Counted from the first letter of the stretch, positions 42,714-51,729 are shown. The stretch: 64,000 nt of DNA from Phascolarctobacterium sp. (GCA_030540395.1 JAUNWI010000001.1:62001-126000); one strand, 5' to 3'. Program-made: numbers and translations. The notes: generated by a model from the letters alone, not told the origin.

Positions 42714-42715
42714 TG

Positions 42716-42919
42716 TTATCGCCTCCACGGAGGTAGGTTGGAGCTCTCAGGAGCTTTATACTCTGGTATCTGCAGAACTATATTGGCGGAAAATGCCACT
42801 ATATCAGCATATTCCTGATTAGCTTCTAACAGGGTATTTATACCGGCCTCGCTGCCATACACCTTATAGGCAATGGAGTCCCACATGTCTCCTTGGATTG
42901 TAGTGTAGGTATCAAGCAT
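42716..42919 (-). CDS. Tail protein X (LysM-like)
   Basis: 67 residues with the LysM pattern YTTIQGDMWDSIAYKVYG, NTLLEAN and IVLQIPEY. P2 gpX family; may bind peptidoglycan or be a tail-end structural factor. Overlaps the tape measure stop. Confidence 0.87.
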   Translation of the reverse strand: MLDTYTTIQGDMWDSIAYKVYGSEAGINTLLEANQEYADIVAFSANIVLQIPEYKAPESSNLPPWRR

Positions 42920-45647
42920 AGCTTACCCTCCTTTGTTGGCTCTTGAGTTCTTCCAGCATGCGCCTAAACTTGGCCATCTCATCATCCAGCACCTGGCGCA
43001 GCTTCTTCTCATCGGCATTGCCTTGGATGGTTATATTGGGAGCAAAGGTGGCGTTTATTTCTCCATTGCTCACTGCATCGCGACCTTGCTCCCTAGGCTT
43101 AAGCTTTTCCAATAGGGTAGCGATAGGAGACAGGGCTTGGTTCTGTTGGATATTTACAGCAGAAGACTGTATCAATGGTTTGAACACATTGTTGACCATG
43201 GGTGCCATAGCTCTTTCAGCGCGTTGCATGATATTTACGGCTGCAGGCTGGATGTTGGGACTAAAAACAGGGCTGAATACAGTATTGCTTGAGGCTCCGT
43301 GTTTTTTGTCACGTTCAGGAAGCATGATTTGTATATTAGCATTAGGGACCGGAACATTTATTTGAGGATATACATTTACGCCATTGCCAACGCCCAATGG
43401 GTTGCCCATTATCTGGTTGGTTTTTGCTAGCAGTCCTATGTTTTTGGCGTTGGGAGTGTGAGGAATTGCGCTTTCACCGCTTTCCTCTGCAAAGGTAGTA
43501 AGGAATGCACCCTTGGAGTAGATGCCACCGGTAGCGTTTTGAGCTATATTGGGTGTGTTGCCCACGGTGTTTTGAGCAAGGATGTTGACTTTTCCAAAAA
43601 TAGGTGTGCTCAAAAAGTTTTGAATACTTTCCCATTTATCTTTGAGCCAAGCAAAAGCATCGTTGAATTTATTTTCGATGCCATCAATGAATTGTTGTAA
43701 GACATCACCCGGAGCATCCCACATTGTTATAAACCATTGCTTTACAATATCCCAATTAGCTATAATGGTGCTTCCGGCACCAGCTATCCAGCCTATCGGG
43801 CCAGCAGCAAACATCAAGGTCTTGGCTGTTGGGCTATCCCAAATGGTAGCAAAGAATTGTTTTACCTCATCCCATCTAGTATAAAGTGCATAACCAGCAG
43901 CAATTAAGCCGGATACGCCTATAATCAGTAGCCCTAAAGGATTGGCGCTCATCGCAGCATTCCACGCCCATTGAGCTATTGCCCAAGCCTTGGTTGCTGC
44001 TGATGCAGCTAAAGTGACGCCTTTGTGAAGTACAATCTTGGCTGTATGGACGCCGATGTTACCGGCGCTCATGGCAATATTCCAAGCCCATTGTGTTGCA
44101 GTGTATATTTTGGTTGCAGCCGAAGATAACATCACGGCTGCATTGTGTGCAAATAAAGCTACCCTTTGCCTCAGCAGTAAACCTGTAGATGTATTTGCTA
44201 TAGTATTCCAGCCTGAGCAAACAGTTTGGAAACCAGCGTAAGCGAAGCTCCCTACCTTAACTGCTAAATTAAGAGCAGATAAACCTATGGTAATAGTGCC
44301 TATAGCGCCAGCTGCATTTATTGCCCACTGGTTCTGGGAGGCTATGCCGATAAATTCTGCTAGCACATTGCCAGTTTTTGTCAGTGACGGAAGGAATAAA
44401 TTGCCCACAGATATTGATAGGCTTTCCATTGCTGAATTAAATCGTGTAGCAGCGCCATGAGCATTGTTTTGCATTCTTTTGGCCATCTTATCAGCGGCTC
44501 CATCTGATTTTTCTAGTTCCTTTACTAGGTTGTCAAACGTATCATTGCCGCTATCAATAACCGATATCCAGCCAGTCGCTGCGTTAGTGCCAAATATTGC
44601 TTTCATCGCAGCTAACTTTTCTTCATTGCCTAAGTCCTTGGTTTTGTTTCTTAATTCCGTTAGGATTGTAGACATTTTCTTTGGCCCCTTGGAATCGCTC
44701 ATGCTTATTCCAAGGCTGGCCATTGCCATAGCCGCTTCCTTTTGTTCAGCAGTAATATCATTCATAGACATGCCTAGTTCATCCATAGCCTTTTGTGCCA
44801 TTTTTGGAGGTCCCGCAAGACGTAAAAAGCCTGATCTGAGAGACGTGCCGGCCTGGCTTGCCTTTATGCCACTGTTGGCCATAATACCCGCCAAAGCTGC
44901 TGTCTCTTCCATGGATGTTCCAAAAGCCTTTGCTACAGGGGCAGCATACTTCATGGTCTCTCCAAGCATTTCTACATTTGTATTTGTTCTAGTGATAACG
45001 GTAGCATAGATATCAGCCATTTTTTGCGATTGTTCAGCGCTTAATCCAAATGCGGTAAGGTTGTCTGACACAATGTCAGCAGTTCTGGCTAAATCTGTTC
45101 CTCCGGCAGCTGCCAGAGATAGCAGGCCAGGCATACCTTTGATAATTTCGCTTGATTTCCATCCCGCCATTCCCAGATAACTCATAGCGTCTGCTGCTTG
45201 AGTTGCAGAAAATTGTGTTTGTGCTCCTAGTCTTCTGGCAGTGTTGGTCAGCAGCTTCATGTCATCATCTGATGCTCTTGCTATTGCTCCGACCTTAGAC
45301 ATTGATGCTTCAAAGCTAATAGCAGGCTGTATAAAATTCCCCATAGTGGAGGATGCTGATTTTAATGTCTGATAAGCGCCAACCATTTCAGCGCCCTTGG
45401 CTTGGAAATTTTGGAAAGCATAGCCCGTTTTTATCTTGCTGATTTTGCTCATTGCATTCGCATAACTGTTGGCGCTTATAATGCCCTGTTCGAACGCTCT
45501 CTTCAGAGAGCCAGCTTGATGGGTTGCCATGGCTTGAGCATCAGCGAGAGATGATATCTGTTTTCCCGCTGTCAAGAAGGCTGTGGAAAAATTGTTTTTT
45601 AACACTGCTCCTATGCTAAAAGCAAGAGCAAACTCTTTCATCCCCAT
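42912..45647 (-). CDS. Tail tape measure protein (TP901 family)
   Basis: 911 residues, the largest gene of the element. N-terminal region with a TP901 core: SKVGAIARASDDDMKLLTNTARRLGAQTQFS (in parts: SKVGAIARASDDDM, GAQTQFSATQAADAMSYLGMAG), APVAKAFGTSMEETAALAGIMANSGIKASQAGTSLR region. Middle: about six hydrophobic helices (residues 430-640) likely injected into the membrane. C-terminal coiled coil. Length predicts the tail length. ATG 45647 with AGGAGG eight bases upstream. Confidence 0.9.
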   Translation of the reverse strand: MGMKEFALAFSIGAVLKNNFSTAFLTAGKQISSLADAQAMATHQAGSLKRAFEQGIISANSYANAMSKISKIKTGYAFQNFQAKGAEMVGAYQTLKSASSTMGNFIQPAISFEASMSKVGAIARASDDDMKLLTNTARRLGAQTQFSATQAADAMSYLGMAGWKSSEIIKGMPGLLSLAAAGGTDLARTADIVSDNLTAFGLSAEQSQKMADIYATVITRTNTNVEMLGETMKYAAPVAKAFGTSMEETAALAGIMANSGIKASQAGTSLRSGFLRLAGPPKMAQKAMDELGMSMNDITAEQKEAAMAMASLGISMSDSKGPKKMSTILTELRNKTKDLGNEEKLAAMKAIFGTNAATGWISVIDSGNDTFDNLVKELEKSDGAADKMAKRMQNNAHGAATRFNSAMESLSISVGNLFLPSLTKTGNVLAEFIGIASQNQWAINAAGAIGTITIGLSALNLAVKVGSFAYAGFQTVCSGWNTIANTSTGLLLRQRVALFAHNAAVMLSSAATKIYTATQWAWNIAMSAGNIGVHTAKIVLHKGVTLAASAATKAWAIAQWAWNAAMSANPLGLLIIGVSGLIAAGYALYTRWDEVKQFFATIWDSPTAKTLMFAAGPIGWIAGAGSTIIANWDIVKQWFITMWDAPGDVLQQFIDGIENKFNDAFAWLKDKWESIQNFLSTPIFGKVNILAQNTVGNTPNIAQNATGGIYSKGAFLTTFAEESGESAIPHTPNAKNIGLLAKTNQIMGNPLGVGNGVNVYPQINVPVPNANIQIMLPERDKKHGASSNTVFSPVFSPNIQPAAVNIMQRAERAMAPMVNNVFKPLIQSSAVNIQQNQALSPIATLLEKLKPREQGRDAVSNGEINATFAPNITIQGNADEKKLRQVLDDEMAKFRRMLEELKSQQRRVSYA

Positions 45648-45693
45648 ATGCATTTCCTCCTTTCTGTGCTATAATAAAAAATGAGGTGATACT

Positions 45694-45948
45694 ATGCGTT
45701 ACTTAAGCATATTAGGACATATCACTTGCGGTCTAGCAGGTTTGTTTGCCGGAACTTTAATTGGTTGGTTTCTGATTGGTGCTCTGGTATGGTATATCGT
45801 GGGTCCATATGACGTAGACGGTTTTGCCAAGTATGTTATTGGAGTGGTATCTTTTTTAACTTGTGGGTTGTTAGGTTGTATGATGGGTATCGCTTTTTCA
45901 GGAGCGATTCAAACTATTAGCGAAAGTCTCTTTGCCCGTCGGCTATAA
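45694..45948 (+). CDS. Small two-to-three-helix membrane protein (moron-like)
   Basis: 84 residues, opposite in orientation to the whole tail operon. Strong hydrophobic stretches: CGLAGLFAGTLIGWFLIGAL, FLTCGLLGCMMGIAFSG. It has its own TATAAT (45669-45674) and GAGGTG ribosome site, and a terminator after it, so it is an autonomous transcription unit ('moron'), probably a lysogenic-conversion or exclusion factor. No homologue recognised. Confidence 0.7.
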   Translation: MRYLSILGHITCGLAGLFAGTLIGWFLIGALVWYIVGPYDVDGFAKYVIGVVSFLTCGLLGCMMGIAFSGAIQTISESLFARRL

Positions 45949-46017
45949 TACTTATCCAATCTAATAACTCACATAGAGGTTCCTTGAGGAAGAATTCTAG
46001 ACTTGTAAATGTGTTTC

Positions 46018-46043
46018 GAGAGCAGCTTAAAGCTGCTCTTTTT
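46018..46043 (+). terminator. Terminator of the moron-like unit
   Basis: AGAGCAGCTT / AAGCTGCTCT stem with T5; it overlaps the stop of the chaperone gene on the other strand and may act in both directions. Confidence 0.75.
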
Positions 46044-46302
46044 ATTTCACAGGAGTTTCTTGCTCCTGACTGAATAAAAAACTGTTTACCTTGCCAATCG
46101 CTAAAGTGAATTGTTTGATAGGCAATTCTTGAATATCGTCAATAGCCACATTCATTAAATTGGCCAAAAGAACAGTCTGGAAGGTGGTAGAAAAAATGAT
46201 GCTAGGAGTCATATCCCCTAGAGCTCGTGCCGTTTTTTCTGCTTGTATAAAGTCGTAACCAGTAGCTTTTTTTAATGCTTCATCAATCTTTTGGATATCC
46301 AT
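46042..46302 (-). CDS. Tail assembly chaperone-like protein (gpE-type)
   Basis: 86 residues from ATG 46302 (GGAGG seven bases upstream). Position between tube and tape measure and small size match phage tail chaperones (P2 gpE, Mu gp41). LKKATGYDFIQAEKTARALGD and ELPIKQFTLAIGKVNSFLFS are visible features. In P2 a -1 frameshift makes a longer form; here the moron unit occupies the place of the extension, and I do not see an obvious slippery site with a continuing frame. Confidence 0.7.
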   Translation of the reverse strand: MDIQKIDEALKKATGYDFIQAEKTARALGDMTPSIIFSTTFQTVLLANLMNVAIDDIQELPIKQFTLAIGKVNSFLFSQEQETPVK

Positions 46303-46432
46303 TTTGCTTCCTCCATTTCGATTTGTAATTGAGTTATATTGGTTGCTCGCAAGATAACTCAACTCTTAGCTTATTTTTCTCGTGAAAATCGCGAGTATTC
46401 CGCGATTATTGTTAACGGAAATTATTAGTTTG

Positions 46433-46457
46433 TGCCCCTGGCTCAAGTCCAGGGGCA
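46433..46457 (-). terminator. Hairpin between tube and chaperone genes (possible partial terminator)
   Basis: TGCCCCTGG / CCAGGGGCA perfect 9-bp stem, without a good T run. May reduce downstream transcription so that sheath and tube are made in excess. Confidence 0.55.
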
Positions 46458-46463
46458 TTATTA

Positions 46464-46982
46464 TTACGCTAGGCCCAGAGCCTCGCGCACAGTAGCTTGG
46501 AAGTCTTCACCATTCACTTTGAAAATGTAGTTATACTTATCAAGCTCAATTACTTCCTTGTCGTCCACAGTTACCTTGATGTAGTTAACCTCTAAGGTAT
46601 TGCTTGCGCCAACGGAAGTGCCCATGTCCAGCTTGCCCATCTCAAATTTCTTGGGTACGCCACGTACTACCACTTTCAGCTTGCTTGTTACAAATTTGCC
46701 AGTGCTGGAGTCATATACCTGTTGAGCGCCGCGCAGGTCAAGGTTGACGCTTTCGGGTTTGGCCAAGAAGCTGTTATCCTTGGTGATGGTGCGCCAATTA
46801 AGCTGCACCTCCATTGACTTAAAGTGGCCAATTACAGGGCTGTCGATTTCGCCGGCAAGGCCAGCGCCCTTCACAGTATCGGTCACAGCATCAAAGGACG
46901 GCATAGTTACATCAGCAAGGCCGATGAGGTCGGTACCGTCTTTATAGACGCGGAGATTGATTAATTTCTCAGGTACTTGCAT
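46464..46982 (-). CDS. Major tail tube protein (P2 FII-like)
   Basis: 172 residues. Family motifs: VPEKLINLRVYKDGTDLIG, ADVTMPSFDAVTDTVKGAGLAGEIDSP (in two parts), YNWR-type QLNWRTI, and the C-terminal YNYIFKVNGEDFQATVREALGL. Forms the inner tube of the contractile tail. Confidence 0.9.
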   Translation of the reverse strand: MQVPEKLINLRVYKDGTDLIGLADVTMPSFDAVTDTVKGAGLAGEIDSPVIGHFKSMEVQLNWRTITKDNSFLAKPESVNLDLRGAQQVYDSSTGKFVTSKLKVVVRGVPKKFEMGKLDMGTSVGASNTLEVNYIKVTVDDKEVIELDKYNYIFKVNGEDFQATVREALGLA

Positions 46983-46997
46983 TGCTTATCCTCCTTC

Positions 46998-48368
46998 TTA
47001 GCTAAACAGGGTTTGGAAATAGGTTGGGTCGTATTCCAAAACGTTTTCGATATCGCGTGCAGCCGGGGACGGGCTCAGGTAGGTGTGGAATTTGATAATA
47101 CCATCCATAAGGCTGGTGGTCGGGTTTTCGCTGTCGATAAACTCAACGCGGCCTCCCAAAATCTTCTCCTCCGCTGCCAAGCCATTCAGACGCATGTTCT
47201 CGCTGTCCAAGATGGTGTGGATTAAGCGCTTGGTAATAGGCTTATCTACCTTGGCCCAATAGGTTTGGATAAAGGTAGTGCTATGCCAAATGAACATACG
47301 GCGGATGCAGAGCATACTATCCTTTACATCAGTGTTTGAAGGATAGCATGAAGTTCGATTGCCCCAGCATTTCCAGCCACCAATAAAGTTCAATGCGGTA
47401 ATAATGCCTTGCCCATTCAGGTAGTTGGCCTGCTCGTTACCAAGGATCACCTCGGTGCCGTCATCCAAGCAGGTGCCATTGATTTGCATAGTCTTATTAG
47501 ACGGGCTTTCGTTAGGTACGTCACCATTATCGCTGTCGACAGTAGCCAGCACGCCCAAGATGTGGGTGGACATATGATAAATGTCATCACCCAAGCGTAC
47601 CATGGGCCAGCATGCTACCTGCAGCGGGTCGGTGTAGTTGTTGTCATTCTTCCACTTGGCCACGTCAGTGTATTTCTTGACGGTCTTGGTCGGAATGTCG
47701 TTAAGGGTGATTGCCTTGAAGTGGCTGTTAATGTTACTAGCCTTGGCCTTCATTACAGCAGCAATCTCAGCGTCTCCTGTCCAGCCAGGGGCTAAAACAA
47801 CACTAGGCACAAGGCCGAACAGCGGGAACACATTGTTTAAGGTTTCCAAGCCCTTGACAGCTCCGGAGCTTACATCAACGCCACCAACAATGTCATCGCC
47901 ATCCACAGCCTCAGGATCAAGCTTGTCGTATTCGGCTACAAGCTTTACTGCTGCAGCAATAGCGCCATCAGTCAAAGCGGTAATGACCAATATGCCCTCG
48001 TCGTTATAGGCCGCTTCATAGTCGGTGCCTTCAGTCAAATATTCACCCTCGCTGGTCTCCTTGAGCTTCAATGTTTCCAGAAGCACAGGGTCATTGATAT
48101 AGCCAACATGATTGGTTAATGCAACATTTTGAGCGGTAACAGATTCCTTGTGCACCGCCGGGTCCAACACATTGACGAATACTACAGGAGCGCGGTTGTA
48201 GAGAGCAAATTGGCTCTTGATAACCTCGCATAGGGTGTAGTTCTTCCAGTCATCGCTATAGCCCAGCGCTGCTACAGCCTCCGCATAGGTATAGCACAGC
48301 ACAGGCTTGTTTGCCTGCGCACGCTCAGTTGCTAAATGCAGGGGAGCGGTGCCAAATACCACCGGCAA
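46998..48368 (-). CDS. Tail sheath protein, 5' truncated
   Basis: 456 codons remain. It has the sheath fold (LPVVFGTAPLHLATERAQAN, then LCEVIKSQFALYNRAPVVFVNVLDP, WPMVRLGDDIYHMSTHI and the C-terminal KFHTYLSPSPAARDIENVLEYDP in part). The only possible start is TTG 48368 without a ribosome site; by comparison about 15-25 N-terminal residues are missing and replaced by integrase-side DNA. In contractile systems the N-terminal arm is part of the sheath mesh, so function is doubtful. Nothing upstream can serve as the old late promoter. Confidence 0.85.
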   Translation of the reverse strand: MPVVFGTAPLHLATERAQANKPVLCYTYAEAVAALGYSDDWKNYTLCEVIKSQFALYNRAPVVFVNVLDPAVHKESVTAQNVALTNHVGYINDPVLLETLKLKETSEGEYLTEGTDYEAAYNDEGILVITALTDGAIAAAVKLVAEYDKLDPEAVDGDDIVGGVDVSSGAVKGLETLNNVFPLFGLVPSVVLAPGWTGDAEIAAVMKAKASNINSHFKAITLNDIPTKTVKKYTDVAKWKNDNNYTDPLQVACWPMVRLGDDIYHMSTHILGVLATVDSDNGDVPNESPSNKTMQINGTCLDDGTEVILGNEQANYLNGQGIITALNFIGGWKCWGNRTSCYPSNTDVKDSMLCIRRMFIWHSTTFIQTYWAKVDKPITKRLIHTILDSENMRLNGLAAEEKILGGRVEFIDSENPTTSLMDGIIKFHTYLSPSPAARDIENVLEYDPTYFQTLFS

Positions 48369-48887
48369 GCACGCCGTACCATGCTCAAGACGCGCACATC
48401 AGCCCGTGACATCCCGCTGCTGACCTTTGTACGCCACGAAATAGAGGAGTACAAGGGTTTTATCGCGTTCGCCAAAGAAGAGGCGCTACGGAAGCGTCAG
48501 GCGCTCCTAGCTAGTCCTGGCTTTATTCCTGAAAAAAGTGACCCTCCATGGAAGAATAACATGGGCCTGCTCATTGTTTTTCCTGATGACGGTCGTGGCA
48601 TGTGCCGTGACCACGTGGAGCGCCGTTGGCGCAAGTTCAAGGAGCGCTGCCCTGAATGGCTGGAGCTTGTGGAAAAATATCCACTGCTTGCCGGCATGCG
48701 CCACCATGATTTCCGTCACAGCTTTGGCAGTAATATGCGCGATAGGGGAGTACCTATAGCTGATATCAGCGAAATCCTTGGCCACGCCGATGTATCCTTC
48801 ACAGCTAAAACTTATGCATTGCCGTTGCAGGATACCCACAAAAAAGCAATGCAATTATACGAAAAATCCATTGAAAAACTGCTATAA
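48369..48887 (+). pseudogene. Tyrosine integrase, C-terminal part only
   Basis: About 170 residues starting at the deletion junction (KTRTSARDIPL is the first family-like stretch). Contains the second half of the catalytic domain: MRHHDFRHSFGSNM (H-x-x-R), ILGHADVSFTAKTY (His and nucleophile Tyr). The N-terminal DNA-binding domain and first catalytic Arg are lost. It therefore cannot excise the element. Confidence 0.88.
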
Positions 48888-48893
48888 ACACAA

Positions 48894-48928
48894 AATCTCG
48901 GAAGCATCAATTGCCTCCGAGATTTTTT
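48894..48928 (+). terminator. Intrinsic terminator after the integrase fragment
   Basis: AATCTCGGA(AG)...(CC)TCCGAGATT stem and T run. Confidence 0.85.
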
Positions 48929-49060
48929 AATTAATTTTATTTTATTATCTAGATTTAAGCGGTTTTAGCTTGTGTATTGCGCCAAATATTGCATGAATAT
49001 TGCATAACCCCGTATTTTGAGCTGTTTTACACTTTTGGCCAAAAAACACAAAAATAGAAA

Positions 49061-49083
49061 AACCCGCATAACCATGCGGGTTT
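49061..49083 (-). terminator. Terminator of tRNA-Pro
   Basis: On the minus strand AACCCGCATGGTTATGCGGGTT, then TTTCTATTTTT, directly after the tRNA 3' end. It lies within the prophage and replaces the original one at 32122-32160. Confidence 0.8.
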
Positions 49084-49094
49084 CAGCATTTTAA

Positions 49095-49143
49095 ATTTGG
49101 TCGGGGCGGCGAGATTCGAACTCACGGCCTCTTGTACCCGAAA
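49095..49143. repeat. Attachment site, right copy (attR-type, inside tRNA-Pro)
   Basis: 49 bp, exact match to 32163-32211. Together with the adjacent 5' half it restores a complete tRNA-Pro gene. Confidence 0.92.
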
Positions 49144-49174
49144 CAAGCGCGCTACCAAGCTGCGCCACGCCCCG
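49098..49174 (-). tRNA. tRNA-Pro (anticodon CGG)
   Basis: 77 nt with CCA encoded. Acceptor stem CGGGGCG/CGCCCCG, discriminator A, D-arm GCGCAGCTTGGTAGCGC, anticodon stem CTTGT/ACAAG with loop TTCGGGT (anticodon CGG), T-arm with GTTCGAATC. Reads CCG codons. It is the prophage target. Confidence 0.95.
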
Positions 49175-49328
49175 ACATTTCACTGATATTTACACATCAG
49201 CAACGAATAATATTATAAAGCAAAAGAGCGACTTTGTCAACACATTTTTACCGCTTTTGGTGCAAAACTCCTCCAACTTTGGTCAACGCAGGGGATATGC
49301 TCCCAAAGCTAATGCCACAGGCACTCTC

Positions 49329-49664
49329 TTAGCCCTGGGTCACCACGCGAATGCTGGTAACCTCAAAGGCTTCCGCAATGGCCGGCAAAATTTCGCGTTC
49401 AATATTGGTGCGGTGCAGCTCGCTTTCAGCCACCAGCATAATGCGAGTATCTGCATAGTTGATATTGTGCACACGGCTAACAAGGCGCTTAAAGGTATCC
49501 TCACCGATAAGCTCCTTTAGCTTTTGCAAGCGAGCAAAAACCTCCGGTTTTTCCTTTTGCATTCTTACCTCTAACGGGGTAAAGGGAACGGTTACAACAC
49601 GAGCATCACGAGCCAGGACAAAATTTTCCTCGCCCTCGCCAGGTACTACTAAATCTTCACGCAT
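49329..49664 (-). CDS. Hypothetical protein resembling the DnaA N-terminal domain
   Basis: 111 residues from ATG 49664 (GGAGG eight bases upstream). The C-terminal 60 residues ([55 protein letters not shown]) follow the pattern of DnaA domain I (helix, strand, strand, helix with a 'F-x-x-W/I' region). No ATPase or DNA-binding domain. It could act as a DnaA or DnaB partner, or be a distinct small family; recognition is by eye only. Divergent from mscL. Confidence 0.6.
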   Translation of the reverse strand: MREDLVVPGEGEENFVLARDARVVTVPFTPLEVRMQKEKPEVFARLQKLKELIGEDTFKRLVSRVHNINYADTRIMLVAESELHRTNIEREILPAIAEAFEVTSIRVVTQG

Positions 49665-49820
49665 TTTATATTCCTCCATCTTCTATAATATCCATAAACC
49701 TGCTCAAGGCAAGATTTGTTCCCTCTTATTATACGGCACAAATACTTTTCAGTCAAGCAGCAGGATTTTTTCCCTTTGGGTAGAATATAAAAGAGAAAAG
49801 TTTTGTAAGGAGGAGCGCTT

Positions 49821-50261
49821 ATGTCTCTCAAAGAAGATTTTAAAAAGTTTGCTATGCGCGGCAATGTTATAGATATGGCCGTTGGCGTAATTATTGGCGG
49901 TGCCTTTGGCAAAATCGTAGGCTCCCTGGTTAATGACATCATTATGCCCCCTATTGGCATGGCTATGGGCAAGATGGATTTCAAAAACCTCTTTCTCAGC
50001 CTTAACGGCAAAGAATATGCCACTCTGGAGGCAGCCAAAAAAGCCGGTGCGCCCGTGCTGGCCTATGGCAGCTTCATCAACACTGTAATGGACTTTTTGA
50101 TTTTAGCCTTTGTTATTTTTATGATGGTTAAGCAAATCAATAAGCTCACCCCGCCCCCTGCTCCCAAGCCGGAGCCCCGTAAATGCCCCTATTGCAAGAG
50201 TGAAATCGCCGACGACGCTACTCGTTGCCCCCACTGCACTTCCCAACTGGAAAACAAGTAA
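49821..50261 (+). CDS. mscL: Large-conductance mechanosensitive channel with C-terminal zinc ribbon
   Basis: 146 residues. Canonical MscL: N-terminal amphipathic helix [20 protein letters not shown], pore helix [22 protein letters not shown], periplasmic loop, TM2 [18 protein letters not shown]. After a Pro-rich linker follows a two-CxxC zinc ribbon CPYC ... CPHC, in place of the usual charged C-terminal helix. Opens under hypo-osmotic shock; the ribbon may act as a cytoplasmic bundle or sensor. AAGGAGG precedes ATG. Confidence 0.93.
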   Translation: MSLKEDFKKFAMRGNVIDMAVGVIIGGAFGKIVGSLVNDIIMPPIGMAMGKMDFKNLFLSLNGKEYATLEAAKKAGAPVLAYGSFINTVMDFLILAFVIFMMVKQINKLTPPPAPKPEPRKCPYCKSEIADDATRCPHCTSQLENK

Positions 50262-50278
50262 TATTCTGAGCTAAATGA

Positions 50279-50317
50279 GCATCGGAAGCCCTTAAACCCT
50301 GCTTCCGGTGCTTTTTT
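50279..50317 (+). terminator. Intrinsic terminator after mscL
   Basis: GCATCGGAAGC / GCTTCCGGTGC stem with T6. Confidence 0.87.
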
Positions 50318-50409
50318 AATTGCTAAAACAGGTGTAATAAGGTATAATAGTGTGAGATTATGTGCTTGCTTATTTTATGTAAGCTTCAATATTTAAGGGA
50401 GGTCATTGA

Positions 50410-51630
50410 ATGTCTGTTTTAGACGTGTTACAGGAACGTGGGTTTATTAAACAAATGTCCCACGAAGCCGAAATTAAAGAGTTATTAGAGAAAGAAAAAA
50501 TCACTTTCTATATTGGTTTTGACCCCACTGCCGACAGCCTGCATGTAGGTCACTTCATTGCACTGATGATGATGAGCCATATGCAAAAGGCAGGCCATCG
50601 CCCCATCGTGCTGTTGGGCGGCGGCACCGGCATGGTGGGCGACCCCAGCGGCAAGGACGAAATGCGCAAGATGCTCACCCCCGAATTCATTGAGCACAAT
50701 ATTGCCTGCTTCAAAAAGCAAATGAGCCGTTTTATCGACTTTAGCGAGGGCAAGGCTATTATTGCCAACAATGCTGACTGGCTGCTGAATCTGAATTATG
50801 TTAACCTGCTGCGCGAGGTGGGCGTGCATTTTTCCGTTAACCGCATGCTGACTGCGGAATGCTTCAAAAAGCGTTGGGAAAAAGGCTTGACCTTCTTCGA
50901 GTTCAACTACATGATCATGCAATCCTATGACTTTTGGAAGCTGCATCAGGATTACAACTGCGTGATGGAGCTAGGCGGCGACGACCAATGGTCCAACATG
51001 CTGGGCGGCGTGGAGCTGATTCGCCGCAAGGAGCAAAAGCCTGCTTACTGCATGACCTGCAAGCTTTTGACCAACAGCGAGGGCAAAAAGATGGGCAAAA
51101 CCGAAAAGGGTGCCCTTTGGCTTGACCCCGAAAAGACCTCTCCCTACGATTTTTATCAATACTGGCGTAATGTGAACGACAGCGACGTAGAAAACTGCCT
51201 GGCACTTTTGACTTACCTGCCCATGGACGAGGTACATCGTTTGGCTAGCTTAAAGGATGCAGCTATTAACGAGGCCAAAAAGGTGCTGGCCTTTGAGGTT
51301 ACCAAGCTGGTGCACGGCGAAGCTGAAGCGCTGAAGGCCCAAGCTGCTACCGAAGCACTCTTTGGCGGCGGTGCGGATTTAAGCAACGTGCCTACCATCG
51401 AAATCACTGCTGAGGAAATGAACGCCAAGGTTATTGACGTACTCACCGCGGCTAAGGTTTTCAGCAGCAAGCGCGAAGCACGCCAAATGATTACCCAAGG
51501 CGGCCTGACCGTGAAGGAAGAAGTACTGAAGGATCCGGAAGCAGCCTTGAGTGCCGACATGTTCGACGCCGACAAGAGCCTTTTGATTCGTAAGGGCAAA
51601 AAGAAATATTACCGCCTGCTGGTAAAATAA
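50410..51630 (+). CDS. tyrS: Tyrosyl-tRNA synthetase
   Basis: Charges tRNA-Tyr. 406 residues, class Ic synthetase: HVGH (HIGH equivalent) in [18 protein letters not shown] (KMSKS) in [14 protein letters not shown], and a C-terminal S4 RNA-binding domain ([15 protein letters not shown]). The motif [12 protein letters not shown] and C-terminal form belong to the TyrRS-alternate (TyrZ-like) group. GGGAGG before ATG. The leader is only about 70 nt, too short for a T-box, and none is seen. A TATAAT lies near 50344. Confidence 0.93.
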   Translation: MSVLDVLQERGFIKQMSHEAEIKELLEKEKITFYIGFDPTADSLHVGHFIALMMMSHMQKAGHRPIVLLGGGTGMVGDPSGKDEMRKMLTPEFIEHNIACFKKQMSRFIDFSEGKAIIANNADWLLNLNYVNLLREVGVHFSVNRMLTAECFKKRWEKGLTFFEFNYMIMQSYDFWKLHQDYNCVMELGGDDQWSNMLGGVELIRRKEQKPAYCMTCKLLTNSEGKKMGKTEKGALWLDPEKTSPYDFYQYWRNVNDSDVENCLALLTYLPMDEVHRLASLKDAAINEAKKVLAFEVTKLVHGEAEALKAQAATEALFGGGADLSNVPTIEITAEEMNAKVIDVLTAAKVFSSKREARQMITQGGLTVKEEVLKDPEAALSADMFDADKSLLIRKGKKKYYRLLVK

Positions 51631-51642
51631 AAGAGAAAGCTT

Positions 51643-51679
51643 AAGGGGCGGCTCTAAAAGGTTCGCCCCTTTTATTTTA
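51643..51679 (+). terminator. Intrinsic terminator after tyrS
   Basis: AAGGGGCG / CGCCCCTT stem followed by TTATTTT. Confidence 0.87.
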
Positions 51680-51729
51680 AGAAGTAGTCTTTGAGGGGAG
51701 CTGCTTCACTTCTGAAATGGGAGTATGTG

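Larger units (their letters stand above)
32163..49143. mobile_element. P2-like contractile-tail prophage remnant carrying a DGR
   Basis: A 17-kb element bounded by an exact 49-bp direct repeat (32163-32211 and 49095-49143) that equals the 3' half of tRNA-Pro plus a few flanking bases, i.e. attL/attR. Contents from right to left: integrase fragment, sheath (5' truncated), tube, chaperone, small membrane protein, tape measure, X, D, V, PAAR, U, W, J, I, fibre, small proteins, DGR target, Avd, TR, reverse transcriptase, holin, lysin, spanins. No capsid, portal, terminase, replication, repressor or excisionase genes are found. A deletion junction at about 48365-48380 joins sheath and integrase, both missing their 5' parts. 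The element therefore cannot make phage; a tailocin role would need an intact sheath. Confidence 0.9.

Noticed and set aside
46998..48368. Functional tailocin (phage-tail bacteriocin)
   Set aside because: Tail, lysis and fibre genes are there, but the sheath lacks its N-terminus and ribosome site and no regulator or late promoter remains; I keep it as a decaying remnant.
50318..50409. T-box leader before tyrS
   Set aside because: The spacer is under 100 nt and lacks the TGGNACCGCG-type T-box sequence.
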